A stretch of 64,000 bases of DNA, taken from the NCBI RefSeq assembly GCF_001187535.1, contig NZ_LFIO01001790.1, forward strand, positions 1-64,000, given 5' to 3'. A program made the position numbers and the translations under genes. Under the pieces are notes generated by a model. It saw nothing but the letters and a program-made list of their open reading frames with translations, was not told the DNA's origin and ran no database searches. The DNA comes from Rhizobium ecuadorense. GTDB taxonomy: Bacteria; Pseudomonadota; Alphaproteobacteria; Rhizobiales; Rhizobiaceae. Below, piece after piece: positions 34,472-44,003 of this stretch; position 1 is the stretch's first letter; every line of letters begins with the position of its first letter.

Positions 34472-35640
34472 CCCGTATTGCCTTTACGATGATCGGCGGG
34501 AAAAACTGGACCGGCGGTTATAACTATCTGATAAATCTCGCCAGGCTGCTGTCCGCTGATCAGAGCAGAGCTCTTACGCCGGTTATGTTCTTTGGAACCG
34601 ACGTCGATGAAGAAGATATAACTCCATTTGCGGCTCTCAATTGCGTTGAGGTGGTCCGTAGCCCGCTCTTTAACAGATCCAGGAGCTTTAGATCTCTGCT
34701 CACCGGTCTTGTCACCGGCGCCGACTGGCGTGTGCGTAAGCTGTTTAGAACTCACCGGATAGATGTCGTGTTTGAGGTGGCACAATTTTTTGGTTTCAAT
34801 CTCGGCATCCCCGCTATTGCCTGGATCCCAGATTTCCAGCACCGCTTCCTCCCCCATCTCTTCAGTAAGCTTGGCTACTGGAAACGCGATATAGGGTTTA
34901 GAATTCAGGTCCTGGGAAAACGCGAGATCATGTTGAGCAGTGAAGACTCGCGCGTCTCGTGCGAAGTTTTCTATCCGTCCTCCCGGGGGCGCACACACGT
35001 CGTCAGGTTTGCGGTGCCGCCCAAGGTAGTGATTGTTCCTGCGGCTGCTCGTGCTCTTGCCGACAAATATGGACTGCCTGAGCGATATATCTTCCTTCCC
35101 AACCAGTTCTGGCAGCACAAGAACCATCTTCTTGTCGTGGAGGCATTGACGATCCTCCGCCGCCGCGGTCAAGACGTTACTATCGTAGCATGTGGCAGCC
35201 AGTCTGATCCGCGCGACCCCTCTTATTTTCCGCGTGTGAAGGCTGCTATCGACGGTTCCGGTCTCTCCTCAAACTTCATTCTTCTCGGTCTTATCCCATA
35301 TGGCGATCTTGCTCCACTCGCAACCGCTAGTATGGCCTTGCTGAATCCATCTCTCTTCGAAGGATGGAGCACGACGGTCGAAGAGGCCCTGTCGTGGGGC
35401 GTGCCGTTGATTTTGTCGGATTTGGACGTCAACAGGGAACAGGCGGGCGAAGTGGCCGTATTTTTCGACCGCCATGACGCGCAGGCGCTTGCAGACGCAC
35501 TTGCTTCGGCAAATCTGTCTTCGCCGGATATTCTGTTCGAACGGGCGGCGAAGGCACAGGCCATCGCGAATGAACGCGTCGACCGCTTCATCACTGATTT
35601 CCATGCGCTTGTTCAACGGGCTGCCACCGAACGCCGGTAG
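34468..35640 (+). CDS. GT4-family glycosyltransferase
   Basis: Encodes 390 residues from the ATG at 34468 (ATGA overlap with the epimerase stop). It is a GT-B protein with a donor-binding C-terminal half: RYIFLPNQFWQHKNHLLVVEAL (the start of the glycosyl-transferase 1 domain, near residue 207), ILLGLIPYGDLAPLATAS and LFEGWSTTVEEALSWG with the conserved EX7E-type glutamates. It ends the run of overlapping genes; the GT2 gene starts 62 bases later. The acceptor and donor are unknown. Confidence 0.88.
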   Translation: MTRIAFTMIGGKNWTGGYNYLINLARLLSADQSRALTPVMFFGTDVDEEDITPFAALNCVEVVRSPLFNRSRSFRSLLTGLVTGADWRVRKLFRTHRIDVVFEVAQFFGFNLGIPAIAWIPDFQHRFLPHLFSKLGYWKRDIGFRIQVLGKREIMLSSEDSRVSCEVFYPSSRGRTHVVRFAVPPKVVIVPAAARALADKYGLPERYIFLPNQFWQHKNHLLVVEALTILRRRGQDVTIVACGSQSDPRDPSYFPRVKAAIDGSGLSSNFILLGLIPYGDLAPLATASMALLNPSLFEGWSTTVEEALSWGVPLILSDLDVNREQAGEVAVFFDRHDAQALADALASANLSSPDILFERAAKAQAIANERVDRFITDFHALVQRAATERR

Positions 35641-35702
35641 CAAACCACAGTAGAAGGCCGGGGGACCTCGCCTCTACCCACCAGCTATGAAAGTAAGTGT
35701 GA

Positions 35703-36479
35703 ATGCGCGAACCGAAAATTTCAATCATCACCGTTGTCTTCAATAACGAAGCCACGATTGCTGATACGATCGAATCCGTTCGCGCTCAAAACTATCCGAA
35801 TATGGAGTATATCGTCGTCGACGGACTCTCAAAGGACCGCACGCTTGATCGGATCAACGAACGCCGCGATGTTATCACGCGCCTGGTTTCCGAAGAGGAC
35901 TTCGGCATCTATGATGCTATGAATAAAGGAATAAGTCTTGCGACCGGCGATGTTATCGGCTTCATCAATGGAGACGACTTCTACATGCCGGGCGCTGTGG
36001 CAAAGGTCGCGGAGGCGTTCCGGGATCCGGCCTTGGACGCATGTTACGGGGATCTCTGCTATGTTCGGCAAGACGATACCTCAAAGATCGTGCGCGACTG
36101 GCGCTCTTCGCCTTTTGTACCTCGGGCTTTCGAAGAAGGCTGGTGCCCGCCTCATCCGACCTTCTTTGTTCGGCGCGAGGTCTACAAGCGCCTTGGGTCA
36201 TTTGACCTCCGTTATGGGATTGCTGCTGATGTAGAATTAATGATGCGCTTTCTGGAACGCCACCGTATCAAGTCGAAATACCTGCCCGGCATTATGGTGA
36301 AGATGCGAATGGGCGGCACGACAAATCGCAGCTGGAAGAATATCCTGCAGCAAAACAAAGAAATTCTACTTGCGCTTGAAACTCACGGGTTGAGAGCCAG
36401 CCCAGTACATTTCTTCTCTAAGAAGCTTGTATCGCGGGGCATGCAGGTACTTCGTGCGGCCTTGCTCAGGGTGCGCTAA
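35703..36479 (+). CDS. GT2-family glycosyltransferase
   Basis: A 258-residue GT-A enzyme of the WcaA/WcaE type. The nucleotide-binding start ISIITVVFNNEATIADTIES, the VDGLSKDRT segment and the metal-binding motif IGFINGDDFYMPGA (DD near residue 90) are present, followed by GWCPPHPTFFVRREVY, typical of colanic-acid-like GT2 enzymes. It is last in the rightward gene set. Only 4 bases separate its stop from that of the convergent Wzz-like gene. Confidence 0.9.
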   Translation: MREPKISIITVVFNNEATIADTIESVRAQNYPNMEYIVVDGLSKDRTLDRINERRDVITRLVSEEDFGIYDAMNKGISLATGDVIGFINGDDFYMPGAVAKVAEAFRDPALDACYGDLCYVRQDDTSKIVRDWRSSPFVPRAFEEGWCPPHPTFFVRREVYKRLGSFDLRYGIAADVELMMRFLERHRIKSKYLPGIMVKMRMGGTTNRSWKNILQQNKEILLALETHGLRASPVHFFSKKLVSRGMQVLRAALLRVR

Positions 36480-36483
36480 CGCA

Positions 36484-37308
36484 TTAGCCGTTCGACCGGC
36501 TACGGCGATTTCGCTGCATGAGGTATGCGCTTTTAAGGATGTTGACCAGAACGCCGATAACGAACCCGACAAAGAGACCTGCAGTCAGAATAGTTATCTT
36601 GGTCGGGGAGACGGCATTTGATGGAGCGTAAATTGGGGTAAGCAGAGTTGCAGACTTGCTTAATTCTAGTTTACCCGTCAAGTCGGCAATGTCCTTACGC
36701 AATGCGATCGCATCGTCGCGTGTCGCGAGATATATTGCCTGCTGCCATCCGGAATCCTGCGCCTCCTTCAGGAGCTTCGAATTTTCCACGAGTTGATCCT
36801 GCAGTGACTTGATTTGAGATTTCAGATGTTCCGAGCTGGTGGAGGCAACCAACGTCTGCTGTTCTTGAACCCCCCGCACGATCGCGGCGACGCACTGCCG
36901 CGCCAATTCAGCGGTTGGGGCAGTAAAGGAAATTGCGATGATGTCATTGGGAACTGATGGTGCCGTCACCCTCACATTTTGCGAAATCTGTTCGGCGGTT
37001 ACCGGGCCGCCGTCGGAGCACGCGGAGACGATCTGCTGATCGAAAGCTGATGGAGATCGCAGACGAAAAGTAACATGCTCACGAGGCTCCACAAGAGCGA
37101 CGGCATCAGGATCGAGCTGTGTCGGAGCCGACGTGGTTGCGAGCACTAGTTGCGCTGAGGCTTGATAGTAAGGTTGGCTACGCCAGAGGAACACGCCTGC
37201 CAGTGCAACTCCAATGGAGCAGCACACAATTATGATGGCCATGCCACGTCTTAGAAAGGAAACAACAGAGAATAGATTAATTTCCTCGTCAAATAATCTT
37301 TTTTCCAT
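36484..37308 (-). CDS. wzz: Wzz-type polysaccharide chain-length determinant
   Basis: Encodes 274 residues from the ATG at 37308 (MEKRLFDEEINLFSVVSFL); an in-frame ATG at 37350 adds 14 unlikely residues. Two membrane helices (about 26-43 and 240-260) flank a periplasmic domain with a coiled-coil-prone stretch (LKSQIKSLQDQLVENSKLL). This is the Wzz/PCP fold, with no C-terminal tyrosine kinase domain, which points to O-antigen chain-length control rather than capsule or exopolysaccharide export. The second helix lacks an obvious proline-glycine pair except in the lead-in (YAPSNAVSPTK). It is transcribed opposite to wzx/wzy. Confidence 0.82.
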   Translation of the reverse strand: MEKRLFDEEINLFSVVSFLRRGMAIIIVCCSIGVALAGVFLWRSQPYYQASAQLVLATTSAPTQLDPDAVALVEPREHVTFRLRSPSAFDQQIVSACSDGGPVTAEQISQNVRVTAPSVPNDIIAISFTAPTAELARQCVAAIVRGVQEQQTLVASTSSEHLKSQIKSLQDQLVENSKLLKEAQDSGWQQAIYLATRDDAIALRKDIADLTGKLELSKSATLLTPIYAPSNAVSPTKITILTAGLFVGFVIGVLVNILKSAYLMQRNRRSRSNG

Positions 37309-37529
37309 GATCGCAGCTTTCAGAATCCGCCATAGGCTCCAATTTAGCAAAGAATTTCATAGCAGCTGGGAGCCTAATGACGCTTCAATCCTATCGGACC
37401 TTCAATGTCAATCGTCAAAAGACTGCAACCTGGGCTTATCACGATGCCTGATGGGATCCCGTTAACCGCACGGCTATGCAGATCTTCGCCGGCCTCGTCG
37501 CGGTGATTTTACGGACTCCGCAGCCACGT

Positions 37530-39524
37530 TCACGCCGCCGTATTGGTTTCTACGCCGACCAAAGCAAAATCCGAGACCTCACCTGTCGAAGAATAGCCGG
37601 AAACAAGCTCAGCCAATGTTGCACGTGCAGCGATCATGTCGTTGCGATCCAATGCCGCATTGAGCGCGTTGAGCTTTTTCAAAAGCTCCGGCCAGAACAG
37701 GAAATCCTCACGTGCCTTCATGATCCGGGGATGTTCGGTTGTCTCAGGATTATCGCCGATCAGCAGCTCTTCATAGAGCTTCTCGCCGGGCCTGAGACCG
37801 GTCACGGAAAGCTCGATATCCCCTTCGGGACTGTTCTCGTCGCGGACGGTCAATCCGGACAGCTCCACCATCTTGCGGGCGAGATCGGCAATGCGAACCG
37901 GTTCTCCCATATCGAGCAGGAAAACATCGCCGCCCTCGCCCATCGCGCCGGCCTGGATGACCAGCTGCGAGGCCTCCGAAATGGTCATGAAATAGCGGGT
38001 TATCTCGCGATGTGTCAGGGTAACGGGGCCGCCTTCCTTGATCTGCTGCCGGAACAGCGGCACGACGGATCCGGAGGAGCCGAGGACGTTTCCGAAGCGG
38101 ACCATGGAAAAATTCGTTCGCGTTCTGTCGGTCGCCGATTCTGCCGCGAGCGCCTGCAGAACCATCTCCGCCAGCCTCTTGCTGGCACCCATTACATTTG
38201 TCGGACGCACAGCCTTATCCGTACTGATCAGCACGAAATTCGAGACGCCGTATTTATGCGCCGCGCGTGCCGCAACAAGCGTCCCCATGACGTTGTTCTT
38301 GATGCCTTCGACGGCATTGTGTTCGACAAGCGGCACATGCTTGTAGGCGGCGGCATGATAAAGCGTCTGCGGGCGCCAGCTCTGGATGATGTGCTCCATG
38401 CGATCCTGATCGCGGACGGAACAGAGGATCGGAACGATCTGCAGATTTTCATGCTCGTAGAGTTCGGCCAGCTTCCGCAATTCGGCATCGATATTATAAA
38501 GCGCAAACTCGTTCTGATCGATGAGGATCAGGCTGGAAGGCGCGTTGCGCAGAATCTGGCGGCATAACTCGCCACCGATCGAGCCGCCGGCGCCGGTGAC
38601 CATCACCACCTTGTTGCGCATCGCCTTGTCGAGCAGCTCCTGGCGCGGCGCCACCGCTTCTCTGCCCAGCAGATCTTCGATCTCCAGCTCACGAATGTCG
38701 GAGACGGCGACCCGTCCCTGAGCAAGCGCCGTGAGATCCGGCAATGTGCGAACATTCACCCTGGCCTTGCGGATATGCTCCAGGATTTCGTTGCGCCGCT
38801 GCCGGGAGGCAGATGGCAGCGCCAGAAGCACATTGTGCACGCCAAGGGCTTCGGCAAGCACCGGAAGATCCGAGGGGTCATAGATCGGCAAGCCACCCAT
38901 GACGCCGCCCTTGAGGCGCGGATCATCATCCAGATAGCCGACGACTTTGAGTTCGGCGCTGTTCGTCAGGGCAGCCGCCAGTTGCCGCCCGGCCTTCCCG
39001 GCCCCATAGATCAGCACCTTCGCGAGCATATTCTGGTGAAGGATACGCTGGTAGGCATCCCCGAGCCAATAGCGGATACCCAACCGCGACAGCCCGATCC
39101 CGATCAGCAGCAGGAAAGGCTGGAGAATGCCGACGGTTCTCGGAACACCCGGCACGCTGAGAGCGGTAAATATCGTCATGAAGGCGAAGCCGTAGATCGC
39201 AATCGCCTTTAAAACAGTAATGAACGCAGCCAGATTGGCATAACGGAAGATCGCCCGATACATGCCCATGACGATGAAGATGGGAAGGGCCATGCACAGC
39301 GAAACGAAAACCGGCAGCCACTGCACGCCGGTCAGCACCGTCCATTCGTTCAGCCGGAAGCAATAGGCCAGCCAGATCGTCAGAACACAAAAGCTGGAAT
39401 CCACCAGCAAAGCCAGAGCGCGTTTGGCAACCCGCGGCATCGCCAGCAAAGGGGCGACGAGCGCTTGCATCGGCACCAACAACCATCGTGAGCGCGATGT
39501 CTCAGAGGAAGAATTTTCGGGCAT
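37530..39524 (-). CDS. capD: WbpM/CapD-type membrane nucleotide-sugar 4,6-dehydratase
   Basis: A 664-residue protein: four N-terminal helices (about 25-140), a Rossmann-like CoA-binding domain (VLIYGAGKAGRQLAAAL, about 167), then the catalytic extended SDR domain with VMVTGAGGSIGGELCRQIL (about 307) and LISTDKAVRPTNVMGASK. The usual catalytic tyrosine is methionine (VMGASK), as in WbpM-type enzymes. These dehydrate UDP-GlcNAc to the 4-keto-6-deoxy sugar on the way to QuiNAc or FucNAc. In R. etli a related enzyme (WreV) makes the O-antigen QuiNAc precursor; correspondence to this gene is inferred. It is divergent from gmd. Confidence 0.92.
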   Translation of the reverse strand: MPENSSSETSRSRWLLVPMQALVAPLLAMPRVAKRALALLVDSSFCVLTIWLAYCFRLNEWTVLTGVQWLPVFVSLCMALPIFIVMGMYRAIFRYANLAAFITVLKAIAIYGFAFMTIFTALSVPGVPRTVGILQPFLLLIGIGLSRLGIRYWLGDAYQRILHQNMLAKVLIYGAGKAGRQLAAALTNSAELKVVGYLDDDPRLKGGVMGGLPIYDPSDLPVLAEALGVHNVLLALPSASRQRRNEILEHIRKARVNVRTLPDLTALAQGRVAVSDIRELEIEDLLGREAVAPRQELLDKAMRNKVVMVTGAGGSIGGELCRQILRNAPSSLILIDQNEFALYNIDAELRKLAELYEHENLQIVPILCSVRDQDRMEHIIQSWRPQTLYHAAAYKHVPLVEHNAVEGIKNNVMGTLVAARAAHKYGVSNFVLISTDKAVRPTNVMGASKRLAEMVLQALAAESATDRTRTNFSMVRFGNVLGSSGSVVPLFRQQIKEGGPVTLTHREITRYFMTISEASQLVIQAGAMGEGGDVFLLDMGEPVRIADLARKMVELSGLTVRDENSPEGDIELSVTGLRPGEKLYEELLIGDNPETTEHPRIMKAREDFLFWPELLKKLNALNAALDRNDMIAARATLAELVSGYSSTGEVSDFALVGVETNTAA

Positions 39525-39631
39525 CGCTTACCAGCGTCTCGCAGATCTACAGACAACCACCTTCTTGTCGCTTTCTGCAACGAGCGCAACTGAAATAATC
39601 GGAAATCAAGGTCTTCCGCACCGCTTATCTA

Positions 39632-39667
39632 TCAGAAGTAGGTAGCCTAATGCCTATTACCTTCTGA
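39632..39667. promoter_or_regulatory. imperfect inverted repeat in the capD-gmd intergenic region
   Basis: TCAGAAG (39632-39638) and CTTCTGA (39661-39667) flank further partly matching bases around CCTAATG. It is a plausible operator between divergent promoters. The rest of the 345-base gap (39525-39869) contains no gene that I can recognise. Confidence 0.4.
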
Positions 39668-39869
39668 CAAATACCTTGCCGCTGCTGCTGGAGTCAGGCT
39701 GGCGGAGCGCGGGGGAGAGAGCTTAGTCTCGTTGTCGCAGTCTCACGTCAACCGAAGAGATCGACGATGCCCATTTCGCCGGCCCGGCCGAAGTTACATG
39801 GGGGTTGCACTCGTTCGGCCGTTTCCATAAACACGATCCAAAGATTGTATCGAAAGACGATGTGAAAAA

Positions 39870-40931
39870 ATGACAAAAACCGCGCTGATTACTGGGGTGA
39901 CTGGTCAGGATGGTGCCTATCTGGCCGAATTGCTTCTGAGCAAGGGCTATACGGTGCACGGTATCAAGCGGCGGTCCTCGTCTTTTAATACCGGCCGCAT
40001 CGAACACATCTATCAGGATCCGCATGAGACACATCCTCGCTTCATTCTCCACTATGGCGATATGATCGACTCGACCAACCTGTTGCGGATCGTGCAGCAG
40101 ACGCAGCCTGACGAAATCTATAATCTTGCCGCACAAAGCCATGTGGGTGTCAGCTTCGAAACGCCTGAATATACGGCGGATGCCGATGGCGTCGGGACGT
40201 TGAGGTTGCTCGAAGCGATCCGTATCCTGGGGCTGCAGGAAAAGACTCGGTTCTACCAGGCATCGACCTCGGAGCTCTACGGTCTTGTGCAGGAAGTGCC
40301 GCAGAGCGAAAAAACGCCGTTTTATCCGCGTTCTCCCTATGCGGCAGCCAAGCTCTATGCCTATTGGATCGTCGTGAATTATCGCGAGGCCTATGGCATG
40401 CACGCATCCAACGGCATTCTTTTCAATCACGAAAGCCCGCTTCGTGGCGAAACCTTCGTCACTCGCAAGATCACGATGGCAGTGGCTGCCATCCATCTGG
40501 GTCGGCAGGATAAGCTTTTCCTCGGCAATCTCGACGCCAAGCGTGACTGGGGCCACGCGCGTGAATATGTCGAAGGCATGTGGCGCATGCTGCAGCAGGA
40601 CACGCCGGATGACTACGTCTTGGCGACGGGTGAGACCACGAGCGTCCGCCAGTTTGTCGAGTGGGCTTTTGCCGACGTGGGCATTGCATTGGAATGGAAG
40701 GGGTCCGGCGTCGACGAAAAGGGTTATGACTCCGCGTCCGGTGCGTGCCTCGTCGAAGTCGATCCTCGTTATTTCCGCCCGACGGAAGTTGACCTTCTGC
40801 TGGGTGATCCGACCAAGGCACGCCAGAAGCTGGGCTGGCAGCACAAGACCCCCGTTCGTGAACTCGCCGCCGAAATGGTGCGCGAGGATGTCAAGCACTG
40901 GAAGGCTCTAACCGGCCGGAAAGAGATCTGA
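39870..40931 (+). CDS. gmd: GDP-mannose 4,6-dehydratase
   Basis: A 353-residue enzyme converting GDP-D-mannose to GDP-4-keto-6-deoxy-D-mannose. The NADP-binding loop is [19 protein letters not shown], the family motif [16 protein letters not shown] follows, and the catalytic residues are in [10 protein letters not shown] and [15 protein letters not shown] (YxxxK). The C-terminal [20 protein letters not shown] is typical of Gmd. fcl begins at the base after its stop, so the two form an operon for GDP-L-fucose, a sugar reported in rhizobial O-antigens and Nod factors. Confidence 0.97.
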   Translation: MTKTALITGVTGQDGAYLAELLLSKGYTVHGIKRRSSSFNTGRIEHIYQDPHETHPRFILHYGDMIDSTNLLRIVQQTQPDEIYNLAAQSHVGVSFETPEYTADADGVGTLRLLEAIRILGLQEKTRFYQASTSELYGLVQEVPQSEKTPFYPRSPYAAAKLYAYWIVVNYREAYGMHASNGILFNHESPLRGETFVTRKITMAVAAIHLGRQDKLFLGNLDAKRDWGHAREYVEGMWRMLQQDTPDDYVLATGETTSVRQFVEWAFADVGIALEWKGSGVDEKGYDSASGACLVEVDPRYFRPTEVDLLLGDPTKARQKLGWQHKTPVRELAAEMVREDVKHWKALTGRKEI

Positions 40932-41882
40932 GTGTACGATTTGCCCAACAAGAAGATCTGGGTTGCCGGTCATCGCGGTATGGTCGGCAGTGCTCTTGTG
41001 CGCCGGCTTCAATCCGAAGACTGCAACGTCATCACGGCCACGCGCCGTGAGGTCGACTTGAAGCGGCAGGACGAGGTCGAGAAATTTGTTGAAGCAAACC
41101 GACCCGACGCGATCATTCTCGCCGCTGCCAAGGTTGGCGGTATCCTCGCCAATGACAGCTACCCCGCAGAATTCATCTACGACAATCTGATTATCGAAGC
41201 GAATATCTTCGAAGCTGCCCATCGGGGCGGAGTGGAACGGCTGCTGTTCCTGGGGTCGAGCTGCATTTATCCCAAGCTCGCCCCGCAGCCGATTCCCGAA
41301 GAAGCTCTGTTGACCGGTGAGCTCGAGCCGACCAACGAATGGTACGCGATAGCCAAGATCGCCGGTATCAAGCTCGCGGAAGCCTATCGTAAGCAATATG
41401 GTCGCGATTATATTTCGGCCATGCCGACCAATCTTTATGGCCCGGGCGATAATTTCGACCTGAATACCAGCCACGTGCTGCCGGCGCTTATCCGCAAGGC
41501 GCACGCTGCGAAACTTCGCAAAGACCCGCACATGGTGGTCTGGGGCACGGGAACCCCGCGCCGCGAGTTTCTGCACGTCGACGACTGCGCCGACGCTCTG
41601 GTGTTTCTTCTCAAGACATATTCGGGCTCGCAGCACGTCAATGTCGGCTCGGGGACAGATCTCGAAATTATCGAATTGACGCGTTTGGTCTGCCGCGTTG
41701 TCGGTTACGAGGGGGAGATCATTCATGATCTTTCCAAGCCCGACGGCACGCCGCGCAAGTTGATGAGCAATCAGAAACTGCAGGACATGGGCTGGAAGCC
41801 GCGCATCTCGCTCGAGGATGGCATTGCAGCCACTTACGCCTGGTTTCTGGAATTCGAAAATACATCCGACCCGGCGGTCTGA
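40932..41882 (+). CDS. fcl: GDP-L-fucose synthase
   Basis: A 316-residue SDR epimerase/reductase starting with GTG (MYDLPNKKIWVAGHRGMVG), immediately after the gmd stop. It converts GDP-4-keto-6-deoxy-mannose to GDP-L-fucose with NADPH. Signatures are AGHRGMVGSALVRRL, LFLGSSCIYPKLAPQPIPE, and the catalytic EWYAIAKIAGIKLAEAY (YxxxK), followed by MPTNLYGPGDNFD. A truncated relative lies at 22486, suggesting a past duplication or exchange. Confidence 0.97.
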   Translation: MYDLPNKKIWVAGHRGMVGSALVRRLQSEDCNVITATRREVDLKRQDEVEKFVEANRPDAIILAAAKVGGILANDSYPAEFIYDNLIIEANIFEAAHRGGVERLLFLGSSCIYPKLAPQPIPEEALLTGELEPTNEWYAIAKIAGIKLAEAYRKQYGRDYISAMPTNLYGPGDNFDLNTSHVLPALIRKAHAAKLRKDPHMVVWGTGTPRREFLHVDDCADALVFLLKTYSGSQHVNVGSGTDLEIIELTRLVCRVVGYEGEIIHDLSKPDGTPRKLMSNQKLQDMGWKPRISLEDGIAATYAWFLEFENTSDPAV

Positions 41883-42113
41883 TATCAGGCCGGGGGAACC
41901 AGTATTTATTCCTGGGTCGATCTCCGCGACACAGACGGTGTCGACGGGCCGGCGCCCGGGCAGCATAGGGGTGAGAAGATTGCCGCTATGTCGGGAGGGA
42001 TCCATCAGCCCATTGACGGCAGCACGTTTCCTGTCCAGAGCCGCTCGAACACGGCAAGCCGCCCGGGAAATCTTCGCCGCCTGGATTCAATAATGCTCGA
42101 TCAGTGAAATTGT

Positions 42114-42187
42114 TGGCTGGGGAACCTGGACTCGAACCAAGATTAACGGAGTCAGAGTCCGTCGTTCTACCATTGAACTATTCCCCA
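42114..42187 (-). tRNA. tRNA-Gln (anticodon CTG)
   Basis: Read on the minus strand, the 7-bp acceptor stem TGGGGAA / TTCCCCA, D arm, anticodon loop CTCTGAC, T arm GGTTCGAGTCC and encoded CCA end are all present. Anticodon CTG reads CAG glutamine codons. Its 3' end faces the polysaccharide locus. No gene is seen in the 231 bases between fcl and the tRNA, nor in the 243 bases after it. Confidence 0.95.
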
Positions 42188-42430
42188 GCAGTTGCCGCCG
42201 AAGCATGGCTTGGCTGCTGTGCGGCGCTTATAACCAAAAGCGGGCGGATTGCAAATACCCGTTTTGAAAAAATTCAGTGCTGTCGCGGAAGAGGTGAAAC
42301 GGTCCGCAAAACCCCGTCCAAAAAAGAATTTGGCGATTTCGGCGGGCGCTGATATTCTTGCCGCAACGCAAAAATCGAATGAGCGCCTGCTGCATACCTC
42401 AGGACTTGCGCGGCGCGATGGAAAGATAAC

Positions 42431-43993
42431 GTGGAAGACCCCGAAGGCGGCGCAAAGCCGCAATTTGACGGGGCGTCGGCGGCAGGGCGCAAGGACGGCA
42501 AGAAGTCCAGGCGCCGCAAGGGCAAGCGTGGCGGGCAATCCCGCAACGCGGCTCATCCCGCTTCGCATGAGCTTTCCGGCAATGCCGGGCAGTCTGCGCG
42601 CCCGATGGAAGATGCGGCCGGAAATCCGGCCCGCAAGCGAAAGCGTCGCCGTCGTGGCGGCCAAGGCGCTGCGCAGGACGGTTCCCTTCAAGCCCATGCA
42701 ATGGAGCAGACCCAGGCAGCGAGCAGTGCTGCTCGGGCCGAAGGTGATTCCACGCCGAACCGGCGCAACCGCCGCAAACATCGCGGCAAGCGCGGTCTTC
42801 AGGGCCGGCCGCTGACGACGGCAAAACCATCCCCGCCGCAGCAGGAGCGCCGCGCCGAAGAGACGGTGCAGCGCGCCGAGCCGCGGGAGGCGCAGACCAG
42901 CGCCAATGCCGGCCGCAGGGGGCGCCAGGATGGTCACGCCCATTCCGGTTATCAGGGCGATCGCCAGGCCGGCGAACACGCATGGCCCGACGAACTCTAT
43001 GCCGCTCTCGACCTCGGCACCAACAATTGCCGGCTGCTCATCGCCCAGCCGACCCGCCCGGGTCAGTTTCGGGTGGTCGACGCCTTTTCCCGCATCGTGC
43101 GCCTTGGTGAGGGCCTTGCGGCCAGCGGCCGTCTGTCCGACGAGGCGATGGAGAGGGCAGTCGACGCGCTGAGGATCTGCGCCTCCAAGCTCAGAAACCG
43201 CGAGATCCGCCGCATGCGGCTCATTGCGACCGAGGCCTGCCGCCAGGCGGTCAATGGTGAGGAGTTCCTCGCCCGCGTCGTTGCCGAAACCGGCCTGGCG
43301 CTCGAGATCATCGATCGCGAGACCGAAGCACGGCTCGCCGTCTCCGGCTGCTCCTCATTGGTCGGGCGCGAGACCCGCTCCGTCGTGCTTTTCGATATCG
43401 GCGGCGGCTCGTCGGAGATCGCCGTCATCCGCATCGGCGACAATCGTTACAGTCGCCTCGCCAATCACATCACCCACTGGACCTCGCTGCCGGTCGGCGT
43501 CGTAACGCTGTCGGAGCGTCATGGCGGGCGTGACGTCACGCCGGAAGCTTTCGAAGGCATGGTCCGCGAAGTCGGCGGCATGCTCGAAGGCTTCGATTGC
43601 CCGGAGATCGAGGTCGCCCAGACCGGCGACTTCCATCTGATCGGCACATCGGGCACCGTGACGACGCTTGCCGGCGTCCATCTCGACCTGCCGCGATATG
43701 ACCGGCGCAAGGTCGACGGCATCTGGCTGTCCGACGACGAGGTCTCCGCCATGCAGGCAAAACTGCTCTCCTGGAATTTCGAAAGCCGCGCCGCCAATCC
43801 CTGCATCGGGCCGGATCGGGCCGATCTGGTGCTCGCCGGCTGCGCCATCCTCGAGGCGATCCGCCGCCGCTGGCCGAGCCCGCGCATGCGCGTTGCTGAT
43901 CGCGGCTTGAGGGAAGGGCTGCTCACCGACATGATGGCCGATGACGGCGTGTGGCGGCGCAACCGCAACCGCCGCGGCCAGCGAGCCAGATAG
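42431..43993 (+). CDS. Ppx/GppA-family phosphatase with long basic N-terminal extension
   Basis: A 520-residue protein from a GTG start. The C-terminal two-thirds (about residue 190 onward) is an ASKHA-fold exopolyphosphatase/guanosine pentaphosphate phosphatase: [18 protein letters not shown] (phosphate 1), [27 protein letters not shown] (phosphate 2) and [15 protein letters not shown]. The first ~185 residues are low-complexity and strongly basic ([34 protein letters not shown]), probably disordered and nucleic-acid or polyphosphate binding. It is encoded just before the 23S rRNA methyltransferase rlmE. Confidence 0.9.
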   Translation: MEDPEGGAKPQFDGASAAGRKDGKKSRRRKGKRGGQSRNAAHPASHELSGNAGQSARPMEDAAGNPARKRKRRRRGGQGAAQDGSLQAHAMEQTQAASSAARAEGDSTPNRRNRRKHRGKRGLQGRPLTTAKPSPPQQERRAEETVQRAEPREAQTSANAGRRGRQDGHAHSGYQGDRQAGEHAWPDELYAALDLGTNNCRLLIAQPTRPGQFRVVDAFSRIVRLGEGLAASGRLSDEAMERAVDALRICASKLRNREIRRMRLIATEACRQAVNGEEFLARVVAETGLALEIIDRETEARLAVSGCSSLVGRETRSVVLFDIGGGSSEIAVIRIGDNRYSRLANHITHWTSLPVGVVTLSERHGGRDVTPEAFEGMVREVGGMLEGFDCPEIEVAQTGDFHLIGTSGTVTTLAGVHLDLPRYDRRKVDGIWLSDDEVSAMQAKLLSWNFESRAANPCIGPDRADLVLAGCAILEAIRRRWPSPRMRVADRGLREGLLTDMMADDGVWRRNRNRRGQRAR

Positions 43994-44003
43994 GGAAAAA
44001 GGC

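Noticed and set aside
42114-42187. Genomic island attachment site at tRNA-Gln
   Set aside because: No integrase gene and no copy of the tRNA 3' end was seen near the left end of the locus; kept only as an edge marker.
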